Source: Spiribacter roseus (lineage in GTDB: Bacteria; Pseudomonadota; Gammaproteobacteria; Nitrococcales; Nitrococcaceae). Taken from it: a DNA stretch of 64,000 nucleotides. A program made the position numbers and the translations under genes. The stretch lies in assembly GCF_002813635.1 (NCBI RefSeq), contig NZ_CP016382.1, positions 1,178,001 through 1,242,000 on the forward strand. The letters run 5' to 3'. The notes below the pieces were generated by a model. The model saw only the letters and a list, made by a program, of their open reading frames with translations. It ran no database searches and was not told where the DNA came from. The number at the start of each line of letters is the position of its first letter. Position 1 is the first letter of the stretch. Of the stretch, positions 1 to 8,472 are shown piece by piece.

Positions 1-1048
1 GCGGGAGAAGGCGCTCTATGAATCACTGGTTCAGTGGCTGGGCTCGCACCTGGCGGCGCTCATGGACCTGGCGGCGGCGCTGGCGGAACTCGACACCCTG
101 GCCACGCTGGCCGAACGCGCCGACAGCCTCGGCTATGTCCAGCCCCGGCTTGGTGAGACCCCCGGGATCCGCCTGCGGGGCGGCCGCCATCCGGTCGTGG
201 AGCGCAGCACCGGGCAACCCTTCATCCCCAACGACATCGACCTGGATGATCAACGACGGATGCTGGTGATTACCGGGCCCAACATGGGCGGCAAATCCAC
301 CTACATGCGCCAGGTCGCGCTGATCACCCTGATGGCGCATATCGGCAGCTTCGTGCCGGCGACCGAGGCCGCATTCGGGCCCATCGACCGGATCTTCACC
401 CGCATCGGCGCCTCGGACGATCTGGCCGGCGGCCGCTCGACGTTTATGGTCGAAATGACCGAGACCGCCAACATTCTGCGCAATGCCACCCGTGAGAGCC
501 TGGTCCTGCTCGATGAGATCGGCCGTGGCACCAGCACCTTCGACGGTCTGGCCCTGGCCTGGGCGACTGCCGAAGCGCTCTGCGAGCGGATCCGGGCCTT
601 CAGCCTGTTCGCCACCCATTATTTCGAGATGACCACCCTGCCCGAACACTCGCCCGGCGCGGCGAATGTGCATCTCGAGGCGGTGGAACACGGTGAGCGG
701 ATCGTGTTTCTGCACAGCGTGCGGGAAGGGCCGGCCAATCAAAGCTACGGCCTGCAGGTGGCGGCGCTCGCCGGCGTGCCCGATGCGGTCCTGCAGACGG
801 CCCGGGACAAGCTGACACGGCTCGAGGCCAGTGAACCGGCGGTCCCGCAGCTCTCGCTGTTCGGTGAAACATCCGGGCCGCCGGTTCCGCCCCCGGATCC
901 CGACCCGCCGGCGAGCGCCGTGCGGGCCCGGCTCGAGGCGCTGAACCCCGACGACCTGACACCGCGCCAGGCCCACGATCTGCTCTACGAGCTGCGCGAA
1001 CAGATTGAGGCGAACGAATCCGCCCCCACCCAACCCCGGCGCCCGTAG
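1..1048 (+). CDS. mutS: DNA mismatch repair ATPase MutS, C-terminal part (5' end outside window)
   Basis: MutS recognises mispaired bases and recruits MutL. Only the last ~349 codons are present; the reading frame is open to the left edge, with the first full codon at base 2, so this is a truncation by the window and not a broken gene. The ABC-type ATPase domain is intact: the Walker A loop [13 protein letters not shown] lies near bases 278-316, followed by the STFMVEM signature region, the Walker B string [13 protein letters not shown] and the ATHYFEM switch. The C-terminal tail has a Pro-rich linker and a short helical end ([16 protein letters not shown]), which in the family mediates dimer/tetramer contact. 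PQLSLF in the linker matches the beta-clamp-binding type motif. fdxA follows on the same strand, as in many gammaproteobacteria. Confidence 0.97.
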   Translation, partial: REKALYESLVQWLGSHLAALMDLAAALAELDTLATLAERADSLGYVQPRLGETPGIRLRGGRHPVVERSTGQPFIPNDIDLDDQRRMLVITGPNMGGKSTYMRQVALITLMAHIGSFVPATEAAFGPIDRIFTRIGASDDLAGGRSTFMVEMTETANILRNATRESLVLLDEIGRGTSTFDGLALAWATAEALCERIRAFSLFATHYFEMTTLPEHSPGAANVHLEAVEHGERIVFLHSVREGPANQSYGLQVAALAGVPDAVLQTARDKLTRLEASEPAVPQLSLFGETSGPPVPPPDPDPPASAVRARLEALNPDDLTPRQAHDLLYELREQIEANESAPTQPRRP

Positions 1049-1049
1049 G

Positions 1050-1078
1050 TTGATGCCACCCGGCAGCGGCCCTAGCAT
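1050..1078 (+). promoter_or_regulatory. sigma70-type promoter for fdxA
   Basis: TTGATG at 1050-1055 and TAGCAT at 1073-1078 are separated by exactly 17 bases. The fdxA start is 36 bases downstream and has a GGAGAG ribosome-binding site at 1105-1110, so fdxA has its own leadered transcript separate from mutS. The match is by eye only. Confidence 0.55.
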
Positions 1079-1114
1079 CCGGGGGCATCGATTGATCACC
1101 GACCGGAGAGAACC

Positions 1115-1438
1115 ATGACGTACGTCGTCACCGACAACTGCATCAAGTGCAAATACACCGACTGCGTGGAAGTCTGCCCGGTGGACTGCTTCCACGAGGG
1201 CCCCAACTTTCTCGCCATCGATCCCGATGAGTGCATCGACTGCACGCTCTGCGAGCCCGAATGCCCGGCCGAGGCGATCTATTCAGAGGACGACCTGCCC
1301 AACGAGATGGTGCATTTTCTGGACCTGAATGCCGATCTGGCGCAGAAGTGGCCGGTGATCACCGAAATGAAGGAAGCGCCGGCGGATGCCGAGCAATGGG
1401 ACGGCGTTCCCAATAAGCTCGAGCACCTCGAGCGCTAG
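1115..1438 (+). CDS. fdxA: 7Fe ferredoxin FdxA
   Basis: A small electron carrier of 107 residues with one [3Fe-4S] and one [4Fe-4S] cluster, acting in the cytoplasm. Cysteines at 9, 12, 17, 21 and 25 and at 40, 43, 46 and 50 form the two cluster-binding groups (CxxC...C...CP and CxxCxxC...CP). Replacement of the usual second-cluster spacing in the first group is the hallmark of the 7Fe type. The C-terminal tail (about residues 60-107) is the FdxA-specific extension. The ATG is preceded by GGAGAG five bases upstream. Its stop codon at 1436-1438 touches the stop codon of xerD on the other strand. Its electron-transfer partner cannot be told from the neighbourhood. Confidence 0.96.
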   Translation: MTYVVTDNCIKCKYTDCVEVCPVDCFHEGPNFLAIDPDECIDCTLCEPECPAEAIYSEDDLPNEMVHFLDLNADLAQKWPVITEMKEAPADAEQWDGVPNKLEHLER

Positions 1439-2353
1439 CTAGCCACGCGGATGATGCGCCGCGTGCAGGGCCTGTAACCGGGCCTGGGCCACGTGGGTGT
1501 AGATCTGCGTGGTCGACAGGTCGCTATGGCCGAGCAGCAGCTGCACCGCCCGCAGGTCGGCGCCATGATTGAGCAGATGGGTGGCGAACGAATGGCGGAG
1601 CGTATGCGGTGACAGCGGTTGGTGAATGCCCGCCGTGCGGGCATGATCGCGCACCCGGTACCAGAAAGCCTGACGGGTCATCCCTTGACCCCGTTGGGTG
1701 ACGAACACGGATGACGCGCCCGCGGCCCGGGTGACCGCCGCACGGCCATCCGCCAGATACTGTTCAAGGGCGGCGAGTGCCGTCTCACCCAAGGGTACCA
1801 GGCGCTCCCGGCCGCCCTTACCCGTCACCCGGACCACACCCTGCCGGCGATTGATCTGATCGAGTCGCAGCCCGACCAGTTCCGAGACCCGCAACCCGGT
1901 GGCGTACAACAGCTCGAGCATGGCCCGGTCGCGCAGCCCGAGGAACGAATCGGTGTCGGGCGCCTCCAGCAGGCGCTCCACCTCCGCCTCGGTGAGGGAT
2001 GTCGGCAACGGCCGGCCCGAACGCGGTGCTTCCACCCGCGCGGTGGGATCATGCTCAATCATCCCCTGCCGGAGCTGGAAGCGATAGAAGCGCCGCAGGG
2101 CCGAGAGCAGCCGGGCGCTGCTGCGCCGGCTGGCCCCGCCCGCCACGCGGGCCGCGAGGTAGCGCATGACCTCCGCTCGCCCGACATCCAGCAGCGCCGG
2201 GGCACCGGATTCATCCAGCCAGCGGGCAAACGCCAGCAGATCGCTGCGATAGGCCGCCAGGGTATTGCCGGCCAGCCCCCGCTCCATCCACAGGCCGTCG
2301 AGGAAGGCCTCGACGGTAGCAGCCTGGGCCTCGGCCCGCGCCGGCTCAGCCAT
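1439..2353 (-). CDS. xerD: Site-specific tyrosine recombinase XerD
   Basis: A 304-residue tyrosine recombinase that with XerC resolves chromosome dimers at dif under FtsK control (FtsK is also encoded in this window). The N-terminal SAM-like DNA-binding domain spans about residues 10-95. The catalytic set is complete: Arg155 (ATGLRVSEL), Lys179 ([14 protein letters not shown]), His250 and Arg253 ([14 protein letters not shown]), His276 ([10 protein letters not shown]) and the nucleophile Tyr285 (TQIYTHV). XerD rather than XerC is favoured by overall similarity to known XerD proteins; I cannot exclude XerC. The start overlaps the last 8 bases of the upstream SPFH gene, so the two are probably co-transcribed and translationally coupled. 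No dif-like site was seen in the window. Confidence 0.93.
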   Translation of the reverse strand: MAEPARAEAQAATVEAFLDGLWMERGLAGNTLAAYRSDLLAFARWLDESGAPALLDVGRAEVMRYLAARVAGGASRRSSARLLSALRRFYRFQLRQGMIEHDPTARVEAPRSGRPLPTSLTEAEVERLLEAPDTDSFLGLRDRAMLELLYATGLRVSELVGLRLDQINRRQGVVRVTGKGGRERLVPLGETALAALEQYLADGRAAVTRAAGASSVFVTQRGQGMTRQAFWYRVRDHARTAGIHQPLSPHTLRHSFATHLLNHGADLRAVQLLLGHSDLSTTQIYTHVAQARLQALHAAHHPRG

Positions 2354-3158
2354 TGGCCCCCGCCGGCGCCGCGTCGCTGCCGGGGTTCACGCTGAACGGC
2401 GCGCCACCGGTCTGCAGCCCACCGGGGCCGAGGGCTTTCATCATCTCCATGGGCACCGGGAAGACAATGGTCGAGGCGTTGTCCACCGAGATATCGCTCA
2501 GCGTCTGCAGATAACGCAGCTGGATGGCCTGCGGATTCTCCGCCAGCACATTCGCGGCATCCAGCAACTGCTGCGAGGCCTGGTACTCACCCTCGGCATG
2601 AATCACCTTGGCACGCCGATTGCGCTCGGCCTCGGCCTGCCGGGCAATCGCCCGAATCATGGATTCATCAAGATCGACATGCTTGATCTCGACATTCGCC
2701 ACCTTGATGCCCCAGGCATTGGTCTGGTCATCGAGGATCTCCTGGATGTCGGAGTTGAGCTTGTCGCGCTCCGAGAGCATCTCGTCGAGATCGTGCTTGC
2801 CAAGCACCGAGCGCAGCGTCGTCTGCGCGAGCTGGCTGGTGGCGGCGTTGAAATCCTCGACATGAATGACCGCCCGCTCGGGATCCATCACGCGGTAGTA
2901 GAGCACCGCGTTCACCTTGACGGTCACGTTGTCCTTGGAAATGACGTCCTGGGAGGGGACATCGAGCGTGATCACCCGCAGATCCACCTTGACCGCCTGC
3001 TGGATGATGGGAATGACCAGCCGTAGGCCGGGCCCTTTCACGCGCCAGAAGCGCCCGAGCAGAAACACCACCGCGCGTTCGTATTCGCGGAACACACGAA
3101 ACGATGCCACCACGATCAGCAGGATCGCAGCGGCGACAATCAAACCTGGAATCAACAT
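2346..3158 (-). CDS. SPFH/Band 7 membrane protein (slipin/stomatin type)
   Basis: A 270-residue stomatin-like protein with one N-terminal membrane segment (about residues 4-20), then the SPFH domain (about residues 22-190: [50 protein letters not shown]) and a helical tail with a short Gly/Ala-rich end. Such proteins form oligomeric cages or microdomains in the cytoplasmic membrane and often work with an NfeD partner or a membrane protease. No NfeD gene is adjacent here; the downstream partner is xerD, overlapped by 8 bases. The ATG is preceded by AAGGGGA, a good ribosome-binding site. Function beyond membrane organisation is not indicated. Confidence 0.9.
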   Translation of the reverse strand: MLIPGLIVAAAILLIVVASFRVFREYERAVVFLLGRFWRVKGPGLRLVIPIIQQAVKVDLRVITLDVPSQDVISKDNVTVKVNAVLYYRVMDPERAVIHVEDFNAATSQLAQTTLRSVLGKHDLDEMLSERDKLNSDIQEILDDQTNAWGIKVANVEIKHVDLDESMIRAIARQAEAERNRRAKVIHAEGEYQASQQLLDAANVLAENPQAIQLRYLQTLSDISVDNASTIVFPVPMEMMKALGPGGLQTGGAPFSVNPGSDAAPAGANG

Positions 3159-3195
3159 GATATCCCCTTATCGGTATGCCTCCATTCTAGGACAG

Positions 3196-3230
3196 AAAAG
3201 GCCGCGAGCGGGTTCGTTCCCGTCGCGGCC
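3196..3230 (-). terminator. Rho-independent terminator of the ferric-iron binding protein gene
   Basis: GGCCGCGA (3200-3207) pairs with TCGCGGCC (3223-3230), with an inner CGGG/CCCG pairing. Read on the minus strand the hairpin is followed by TTTTCTGT, so it terminates transcription of the gene that ends at 3258 before it reaches the SPFH gene. Confidence 0.8.
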
Positions 3231-3257
3231 AAGCCATCAAGGGGAGGGAATCAGGGA

Positions 3258-4283
3258 TCAGCGCCAGCCGGCCCGGTCCATCAGCCGCACCGCGTCGGCG
3301 TTGTAGTCACCCAGCACGCTCATGCTGACATCGTCGAAGGCGACGTCGGTGTAGGGCTGAAGTGCCGCGACCGGCTCAACACCCTCGACCGCGGGAAACT
3401 CGTTGTTGCCAGCGGAAAACAGCTTCTGAGCCTCGTCCGAGGCAAGAAACTCGAGGAACTGACGGGCCGCCTCGGGATTCGGGGCGGCCTCGACCATGCC
3501 CGCGCCGCCAATGTTGCGATGCGTGCCCCGGCCATCCTGGTTGGGGAAGATCAACCCGGCCCGCTCGGCGACGGCCTGATCAGCCTTGTCGTCGGACAGC
3601 GCGAGGCGGATCCAGTAGTAGTGGTTACCCACCGCCAGGCCACACTCGCCGGCGGCAACCCCACGGATCTGGTCGGTGTCACCGCCCTGCGGCGGACGCG
3701 CCATGTTGTCGACCAGTCCCTCGGCCCAGTCTTCGGTGGCCTCCGGCCCGTTGGCGGCGATCAGCGAGGCCACCAGCGACTGGTTGTAGTCATTGTTCGA
3801 GGAGCGGATGCAGACCTCGCCCTCGAAACGCGGATCCGCGAGCTCCTCGTAGCGACTGAGCGGCGGCTCGTCATACTGCTCCTTGTCGTAGTAGACGATC
3901 CGCACCCGCTCGCTGAACCCGAACCAGAGGTTTTCCGGATCGCGCAGGGGCGCCGGGATGCGCTCGGTGAGCACTTCCGAGTCCACCGGCGCAAACAGCC
4001 CCGCCGCCTCGGCGCGCTGGAGCCGGGCGGCGTCCACGGTCATGAAGATGTCCGCCGGGCTCGCCGCCCCCTCGCGACGGATCCGCTCGATGAGCTGATC
4101 GGAATCACCCTCGAGCACATTCACTTCAACGCCGGTCTGCCGCTCGAACGCCTCATAGAGCGCTTCATCCGAGTCGTAATGCCGGGCCGTGTAGAGGTTG
4201 AGGGTCTGGGCACTGGCGACGCTGACTCCCGCCGCCACGCCGACGCCGAGCATCCACGCGGTGTTTCGGATCTTCGTTGACAT
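3258..4283 (-). CDS. fbpA: Ferric-iron ABC transporter periplasmic binding protein (FbpA/FutA type)
   Basis: The periplasmic receptor of an Fe(III) importer, 341 residues. A signal peptide (about residues 1-25) ends at ASAQ. The mature protein opens with LNLYTARHYDSDEALYEAFE, typical of the iron-binding class of extracellular binding proteins; the GNHYYWIRL segment carries the paired tyrosines that coordinate iron in this family, and IRSSNNDYNQSL is the conserved hinge region. The ATG has an AGGAGA site 7 bases upstream. The gene ends in a rho-independent terminator, so it is monocistronic. It is divergent from the ATPase gene across a 125-base region holding two Fur-like palindromes, which fits iron-repressed expression. 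Confidence 0.92.
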   Translation of the reverse strand: MSTKIRNTAWMLGVGVAAGVSVASAQTLNLYTARHYDSDEALYEAFERQTGVEVNVLEGDSDQLIERIRREGAASPADIFMTVDAARLQRAEAAGLFAPVDSEVLTERIPAPLRDPENLWFGFSERVRIVYYDKEQYDEPPLSRYEELADPRFEGEVCIRSSNNDYNQSLVASLIAANGPEATEDWAEGLVDNMARPPQGGDTDQIRGVAAGECGLAVGNHYYWIRLALSDDKADQAVAERAGLIFPNQDGRGTHRNIGGAGMVEAAPNPEAARQFLEFLASDEAQKLFSAGNNEFPAVEGVEPVAALQPYTDVAFDDVSMSVLGDYNADAVRLMDRAGWR

Positions 4284-4318
4284 GCAAGTCTCCTGGTTTT
4301 TGCCGAGTTAAATGCGGA

Positions 4319-4333
4319 TGCGAACCATTCGCA
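4319..4333. promoter_or_regulatory. Possible Fur operator, site 1 (fbpA-proximal)
   Basis: TGCGAA-CCA-TTCGCA is a perfect inverted repeat with 6-base arms and a 3-base spacer. Read on the minus strand as TTGCGAATGGTTCGCAT it resembles Fur boxes of gammaproteobacteria. It lies 36 bases upstream of fbpA. The assignment rests on resemblance and on the iron-transport context. Confidence 0.5.
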
Positions 4334-4378
4334 ACTTGAAAGCGATTAAACCGAACCCATCGCCCCCCGTCAACCGCC

Positions 4379-4397
4379 AATGAGAATCGCTTGCAAA
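4379..4397. promoter_or_regulatory. Possible Fur operator, site 2 (ATPase-proximal)
   Basis: AATGAGAATCGCTTGCAAA keeps the AATGAGAAT half and the TTGCA end common to Fur boxes. It ends 12 bases before the chosen ATPase start. Because it covers a possible TTG start at 4391, I placed the start at the next downstream ATG. Confidence 0.55.
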
Positions 4398-4408
4398 AAC
4401 GCCGGGTG

Positions 4409-5566
4409 ATGACCGAAACTCCCGGTATGAGCGCACAGCAGAACGATCTTGTCTCCCGGTTTCCCGCCGGTGGCGTCGCCGGCGTACAGGCCCCCTGCCC
4501 GACGCCGTCCGGCGAGGCCCTCCAGCTCGAGGGGATCAGTCATCAGTTCGATACCGTGACCGCGGCCGACGACATCAACCTGAGCGTCGAGCCTGAGGAA
4601 CTGCTTTGCCTGCTCGGCCCATCGGGATGCGGCAAGACGACCCTGTTGCGGTTCGCCGCCGGGCTGGAGCGTCCCCAGGCCGGTCGGGTACGGATTGGCA
4701 ACACGCTGATGTCCGACGCCAGTGACAGCACCTGGACCCCGCCGGAGCAGCGCCAGGTCGGTCTTGTCTTTCAGGACGCCGTGCTGTTCCCGCACCTGAG
4801 CGTTCTCGACAATGTGGGCTTCGGGTTGCCCAGAATGTCGGCGCGCGAGCGCGAGCAGCGTTCCCGCGCCCTGCTCGCCCAGCTGGGGCTCGCGCCCTTT
4901 GCAGAGAGCTTCCCGCATGTCCTGTCCGGCGGGCAGCAACAGCGCGTCGCGCTGGCCCGCGCGCTGGCCCCATCGCCGCGGATCATGCTCCTCGACGAGC
5001 CGTTCTCGGGCCTTGATGCGCGTCTTCGTGACCGCATCCGCGACGACACGCTGCACCTGCTCAAGCGCAACGGCACCGCAACGCTGCTGGTCACCCATGA
5101 CCCGGAGGAAGCCCTGTTCATGGCCGACCGGATCGCCGTCATGCGCGACGGCCGGATCGTCCAGCAGGGCACGCCGACCGAGATCTACTGCAACCCGCAG
5201 GATCCCTTCGTGGTGCGCTTTTTCGGGGATGTGAACGAGGTCCGCGGGGTGGTCACGGACGGTCAGGTCGCGACCCCGCTGGGCCCTGTGGATGCAGGCC
5301 ACCTGGCGGAGGGCACCAATGCCCAGGTATTGATCCGCCCGGAGGCGCTCAGCGTTGAGAAACGCTCAGGCCCCATGGATCACAGCCACAGCCATGTCCT
5401 CATGTCGCGGCTGCTGGGCGGGGCCAGCTTCATTCACCTGTGTGTGCACCAGGGCAATGATGAATTCCACATGCATGCCCACATGCCCGGGGTTTTCCTG
5501 CCCCAGCGCGACGAGCCCATCGATATCCACCTCGACCCCAGTCAGACGTTCGTCTTTGCGGCCTGA
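4409..5566 (+). CDS. fbpC: Ferric-iron ABC transporter ATP-binding protein (FbpC type) with His-rich C-terminus
   Basis: The ATPase of the Fe(III) importer, about 385 residues from ATG 4409 (ATG 4427 is also possible; TTG 4391 would lie inside the Fur-like site). The nucleotide-binding domain has Walker A GPSGCGKTT, Q-loop VFQDAVLFPH, signature LSGGQQQRVALARAL, Walker B MLLDEPFSGLD and switch VTHDPEEAL. A TOBE-like regulatory domain follows. Its end is unusual: MDHSHSH at about 323-329 and HMHAH at about 354-358 give it a histidine-rich face that could bind metal. The gene stands alone on the plus strand between binding protein and permease, and its stop touches the permease stop (TGATCA). 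Confidence 0.9.
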   Translation: MTETPGMSAQQNDLVSRFPAGGVAGVQAPCPTPSGEALQLEGISHQFDTVTAADDINLSVEPEELLCLLGPSGCGKTTLLRFAAGLERPQAGRVRIGNTLMSDASDSTWTPPEQRQVGLVFQDAVLFPHLSVLDNVGFGLPRMSAREREQRSRALLAQLGLAPFAESFPHVLSGGQQQRVALARALAPSPRIMLLDEPFSGLDARLRDRIRDDTLHLLKRNGTATLLVTHDPEEALFMADRIAVMRDGRIVQQGTPTEIYCNPQDPFVVRFFGDVNEVRGVVTDGQVATPLGPVDAGHLAEGTNAQVLIRPEALSVEKRSGPMDHSHSHVLMSRLLGGASFIHLCVHQGNDEFHMHAHMPGVFLPQRDEPIDIHLDPSQTFVFAA

Positions 5567-7264
5567 TCAGTGATCCGAGTCGGCCGATCCGGGCCGGGAA
5601 TGCCGCATGGCGCGGCTGAGCAGAATCACCGGGACGATCCCCACCAGCACGATCGCCAGTGACGCCGTGGACGACTGACTGAGGCGTTCATCCGAGGCCA
5701 GCTCGTAGGAGCGCACCGCCAGTGTGGTGAAGTCGAAGGGCCGCAGAATGATGGTCGCCGGCAGCTCTTTCATAACGTCGACGAACACCAGGATACCGGC
5801 GCCCAGCAGACTGCCGCGCATGATCGGCGCATGCACCCGGCGCAGGGTCCCGCCGGCGGTCTTGCCCAGAGTGCGCGACGCGGCATCCATGGTGGGCGTG
5901 ACCTTGGTCAGACTGGCCTGGACCGCGTTGTAGGACACCGCCAGAAAGCGCACCAGATAGGCATACACCAGCGCCACGCCACTGCCGGTGAGCAGCAGAC
6001 CGACATCCCAGCCGAACTCGCCGCGGAACAGCGCATAGAGCTGTTGATCCATCCAGCCCAGCGGGATGAGGATGCCCACGGCGATGACGGCGCCCGGCAC
6101 GGCGTAGCCCATCGCGGAGACCCGCACCGCCGCCTCGGTGAGGGGCGAGGGCGCCAGCCGCACGCCGTAGGACAATAGCACCGCCAGGCCGACCGCGCCC
6201 AGTGCGGCCGCGGTGGCCAGGCTGACACTGTTGAAGATGTAGGGCAGAAACGCCCAGCCGAGCCGCCCATCACCGTTGGTCAGGCTCATCTCGAGCAGCA
6301 GCAGCGCCGGCAGGACAAAGCCCAGCACCACCGGCAGCCCGCAGCCCGCCACCGCCAGCCAGCGCCGCGCGCCCCGCAGCTCATACTGTGGCAGTTCGCG
6401 GTAGCGACTGGAGGTATGAAAGTACTGTGCCCTGCCGCGCGAGATGCGCTCGATCAGCAGCAGCGCCAGCACGAACAGCAGCAGCACCCCCGCGAGCTGG
6501 GCCGCCGCGGTACGCTCGCCCAGCCCGAACCAGGTCCGGTAGATGCCAGTGGTGAAGGTATCGAGGGCGAAGAACTGCACGGCGCCGAACTCATTGAGCG
6601 TTTCCATCAGCGCAAGCGCGGCGCCCCCGGCGATGGCCGGCCGCGCCAGCGGAATGGCGATGGTGCTGAACAGCCGCCACGGCCCGCGCCCCAGCGTGCG
6701 GCCCACCTCAAGCACACAGACGGACTGCTCGAGGAACGCCGCGCGCGTGAGCAGATAGACATAGGGATAGAGCACCAGGGACAGCAGGGCGATCGCCCCA
6801 CCCAGCGAGCGCACCGGCGGAAACCAGTAGTCGCCCGCACTCCAGCCGAACAGGTCCCGCAGCAGGCTCTGTAGCGGCCCGGCAAACTGCAGGAAGTCGG
6901 TGTAGGCATAGGCGATGACGTAAGTCGGCACCGCCAGCGGCAGGAGCAGCGCCCACTCGAACAGGCGCTGGCCGGGGAACCGGCACATCACCACCAGCCA
7001 TGCCGTACCCACCCCCAGCACCAGCACACCGATACCCACGCCCAGCACCAGACCCACGGTGTTGAGCAGATAACGCGGCAGCACCGTGGTCGCCAGGTGC
7101 GCCCACACATCCGGCGCGGGTACGAACACATGCGCCAGCACCGTGAGCACCGGCAGCGAGACCAGCAGCGCGATCGTGAGCATCATGATCGTCCAGATGC
7201 TCATGCGCCGCGAGGCGAGAAGCAGGCGGGGGAAGAACGAGAGCGAACGCGCAGACGCTGCCAC
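5567..7264 (-). CDS. fbpB: Ferric-iron ABC transporter permease, fused two-domain (FbpB type)
   Basis: The membrane component of the Fe(III) importer, about 565 residues with two tandem six-helix permease domains fused in one chain, as usual for FbpB/AfuB. Two EAA-type loops that dock onto the ATPase are visible: EVGRTLGRGPWRLF...PLARP in the first half and AASRTLGKTAGGTLRRVHAP in the second. I chose GTG 7264, which has GGAG nine bases upstream; a TTG at 7285 would add seven residues. The gene lies on the strand opposite to fbpC and converges with it without any spacer, so each of the three importer subunits is made from its own transcript. Confidence 0.9.
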   Translation of the reverse strand: MAASARSLSFFPRLLLASRRMSIWTIMMLTIALLVSLPVLTVLAHVFVPAPDVWAHLATTVLPRYLLNTVGLVLGVGIGVLVLGVGTAWLVVMCRFPGQRLFEWALLLPLAVPTYVIAYAYTDFLQFAGPLQSLLRDLFGWSAGDYWFPPVRSLGGAIALLSLVLYPYVYLLTRAAFLEQSVCVLEVGRTLGRGPWRLFSTIAIPLARPAIAGGAALALMETLNEFGAVQFFALDTFTTGIYRTWFGLGERTAAAQLAGVLLLFVLALLLIERISRGRAQYFHTSSRYRELPQYELRGARRWLAVAGCGLPVVLGFVLPALLLLEMSLTNGDGRLGWAFLPYIFNSVSLATAAALGAVGLAVLLSYGVRLAPSPLTEAAVRVSAMGYAVPGAVIAVGILIPLGWMDQQLYALFRGEFGWDVGLLLTGSGVALVYAYLVRFLAVSYNAVQASLTKVTPTMDAASRTLGKTAGGTLRRVHAPIMRGSLLGAGILVFVDVMKELPATIILRPFDFTTLAVRSYELASDERLSQSSTASLAIVLVGIVPVILLSRAMRHSRPGSADSDH

Positions 7265-7295
7265 TGTTGGATACTCCAGGCGCAATCGTGGATCA

Positions 7296-7310
7296 GGACC
7301 TTATTGGTCC
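7296..7310. promoter_or_regulatory. Inverted repeat upstream of the permease gene
   Basis: GGACC-TTATT-GGTCC is a perfect 5-base inverted repeat with a 5-base spacer, about 32 bases before the permease start and about 54 bases before the hisC -35 region. It could be an operator for either gene. It does not look like the Fur-type sites found upstream of fbpA and fbpC. Confidence 0.3.
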
Positions 7311-7363
7311 ACAATGATAGCGGTCTCGGGCGGGTTTTTCAGCCCATCACGGCCGGGTCGGCG

Positions 7364-7392
7364 CTGACGCCCGTCAATGCCGGCGGTATGAT
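7364..7392 (+). promoter_or_regulatory. Promoter of hisC, predicted leaderless transcript
   Basis: CTGACG (7364-7369), 17 bases, then TATGAT (7387-7392). The hisC ATG begins only 6 bases after the -10 element, where transcription would be expected to start, and no Shine-Dalgarno sequence is present. Confidence 0.55.
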
Positions 7393-7398
7393 GCCTCC

Positions 7399-8469
7399 AT
7401 GACTTACGAACGCGACATCATCCGCCGTATGGCGGGTTACGTGCCCGGCGAGCAGCCCACCGACGCGGGCGTCATCAAGCTCAACACCAACGAGAACCCG
7501 TGGCCGCCCTCGCCCCGGGTCATGGAGGCGCTGACAACGATCGGCGCCGAGGCCCTGCGCCGCTACCCCTCCCCCGGCGCGGCAGCGGTGATGAACGAGG
7601 CGGCGGCGCTGCATGGCGTGAACCGGAACCAGCTGGTGGCCACCAACGGTGGCGACGAACTGCTGCGGCTTGCCATCACCACATTCGTCCCGCCCGGGCA
7701 GCCCATCGGCATCGCCGAGCCCAGCTATTCCCTCTACCCCGTGCTGGCCGCGATTCACGACAGCCCGGTGCACCGGGTGGCACTGGACAGCGACTGGGCG
7801 CCGCCGGCGGAATTTGCCGCCGAAATGAACCGTGCCGGCGTACCCCTGACGCTGCTGGTCAATCCTCACGCCCCCAGTGGACGGCTGCTTGCCGCGGATG
7901 TCATCAGCGCCCTGGCCGACGCGCTGCAGGGCGTGCTGCTGGTGGACGAGGCCTACGTGGACTTCGCCGACCCCGATCACGATGTCACCGCCCTGATCCA
8001 CCGGCACGACAACCTGATGATTCTGCGGACGCTGTCCAAGGGCTATTCGTTGGCCGGACTGCGGCTTGGCTACGGCATCGGCCCGGCTGGCCTGATCGAG
8101 CCGATCGCCACCAAGACCCGGGACAGCTACAGCGTCGATGCGGTGGCTGATCACCTGGGCGCCGCCGCGCTGGCGGATCAATCCAGCGCCCGGGCCAGCT
8201 GGGCGGCGGTGCGTGATGAACGCCAGCGCCTGACCGGGACCCTGCGCGAGGCGGGCTTCACGGTGCCCGACAGCCAGGCGAACTTCTGCCTGGCGGGGGT
8301 GCCTGAGGGCGCTGCGGCCGGCGCCGCGCAGCTGTACGCCGGGCTCAAGGACCAGGGCATCCTGGTGCGCCATTTCGACACCCCGCGGCTGCGCGATCAT
8401 CTGCGCATCAGCGTCGGAACCCCGGCCCAGAACGATGCGCTGCTGACCGCGCTGCTCGCGATGCTCTAG
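7399..8469 (+). CDS. hisC: Histidinol-phosphate aminotransferase HisC
   Basis: A PLP-dependent aminotransferase (class I/II fold, 356 residues) that converts imidazole-acetol phosphate and glutamate to histidinol phosphate in histidine synthesis. KLNTNENPWPPSP at the start, NPHAPSG (substrate and PLP contact), the Asp-containing VDEAYVDF, and the Schiff-base lysine Lys214 in LSKGYSLAGLRLGYG are all present, as is the C-terminal LRISVGT arginine motif. It stands alone, without other his genes. It appears to be translated from a leaderless mRNA. It converges with the MATE exporter with 3 bases between stops. Confidence 0.93.
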   Translation: MTYERDIIRRMAGYVPGEQPTDAGVIKLNTNENPWPPSPRVMEALTTIGAEALRRYPSPGAAAVMNEAAALHGVNRNQLVATNGGDELLRLAITTFVPPGQPIGIAEPSYSLYPVLAAIHDSPVHRVALDSDWAPPAEFAAEMNRAGVPLTLLVNPHAPSGRLLAADVISALADALQGVLLVDEAYVDFADPDHDVTALIHRHDNLMILRTLSKGYSLAGLRLGYGIGPAGLIEPIATKTRDSYSVDAVADHLGAAALADQSSARASWAAVRDERQRLTGTLREAGFTVPDSQANFCLAGVPEGAAAGAAQLYAGLKDQGILVRHFDTPRLRDHLRISVGTPAQNDALLTALLAML

Positions 8470-8472
8470 GCG

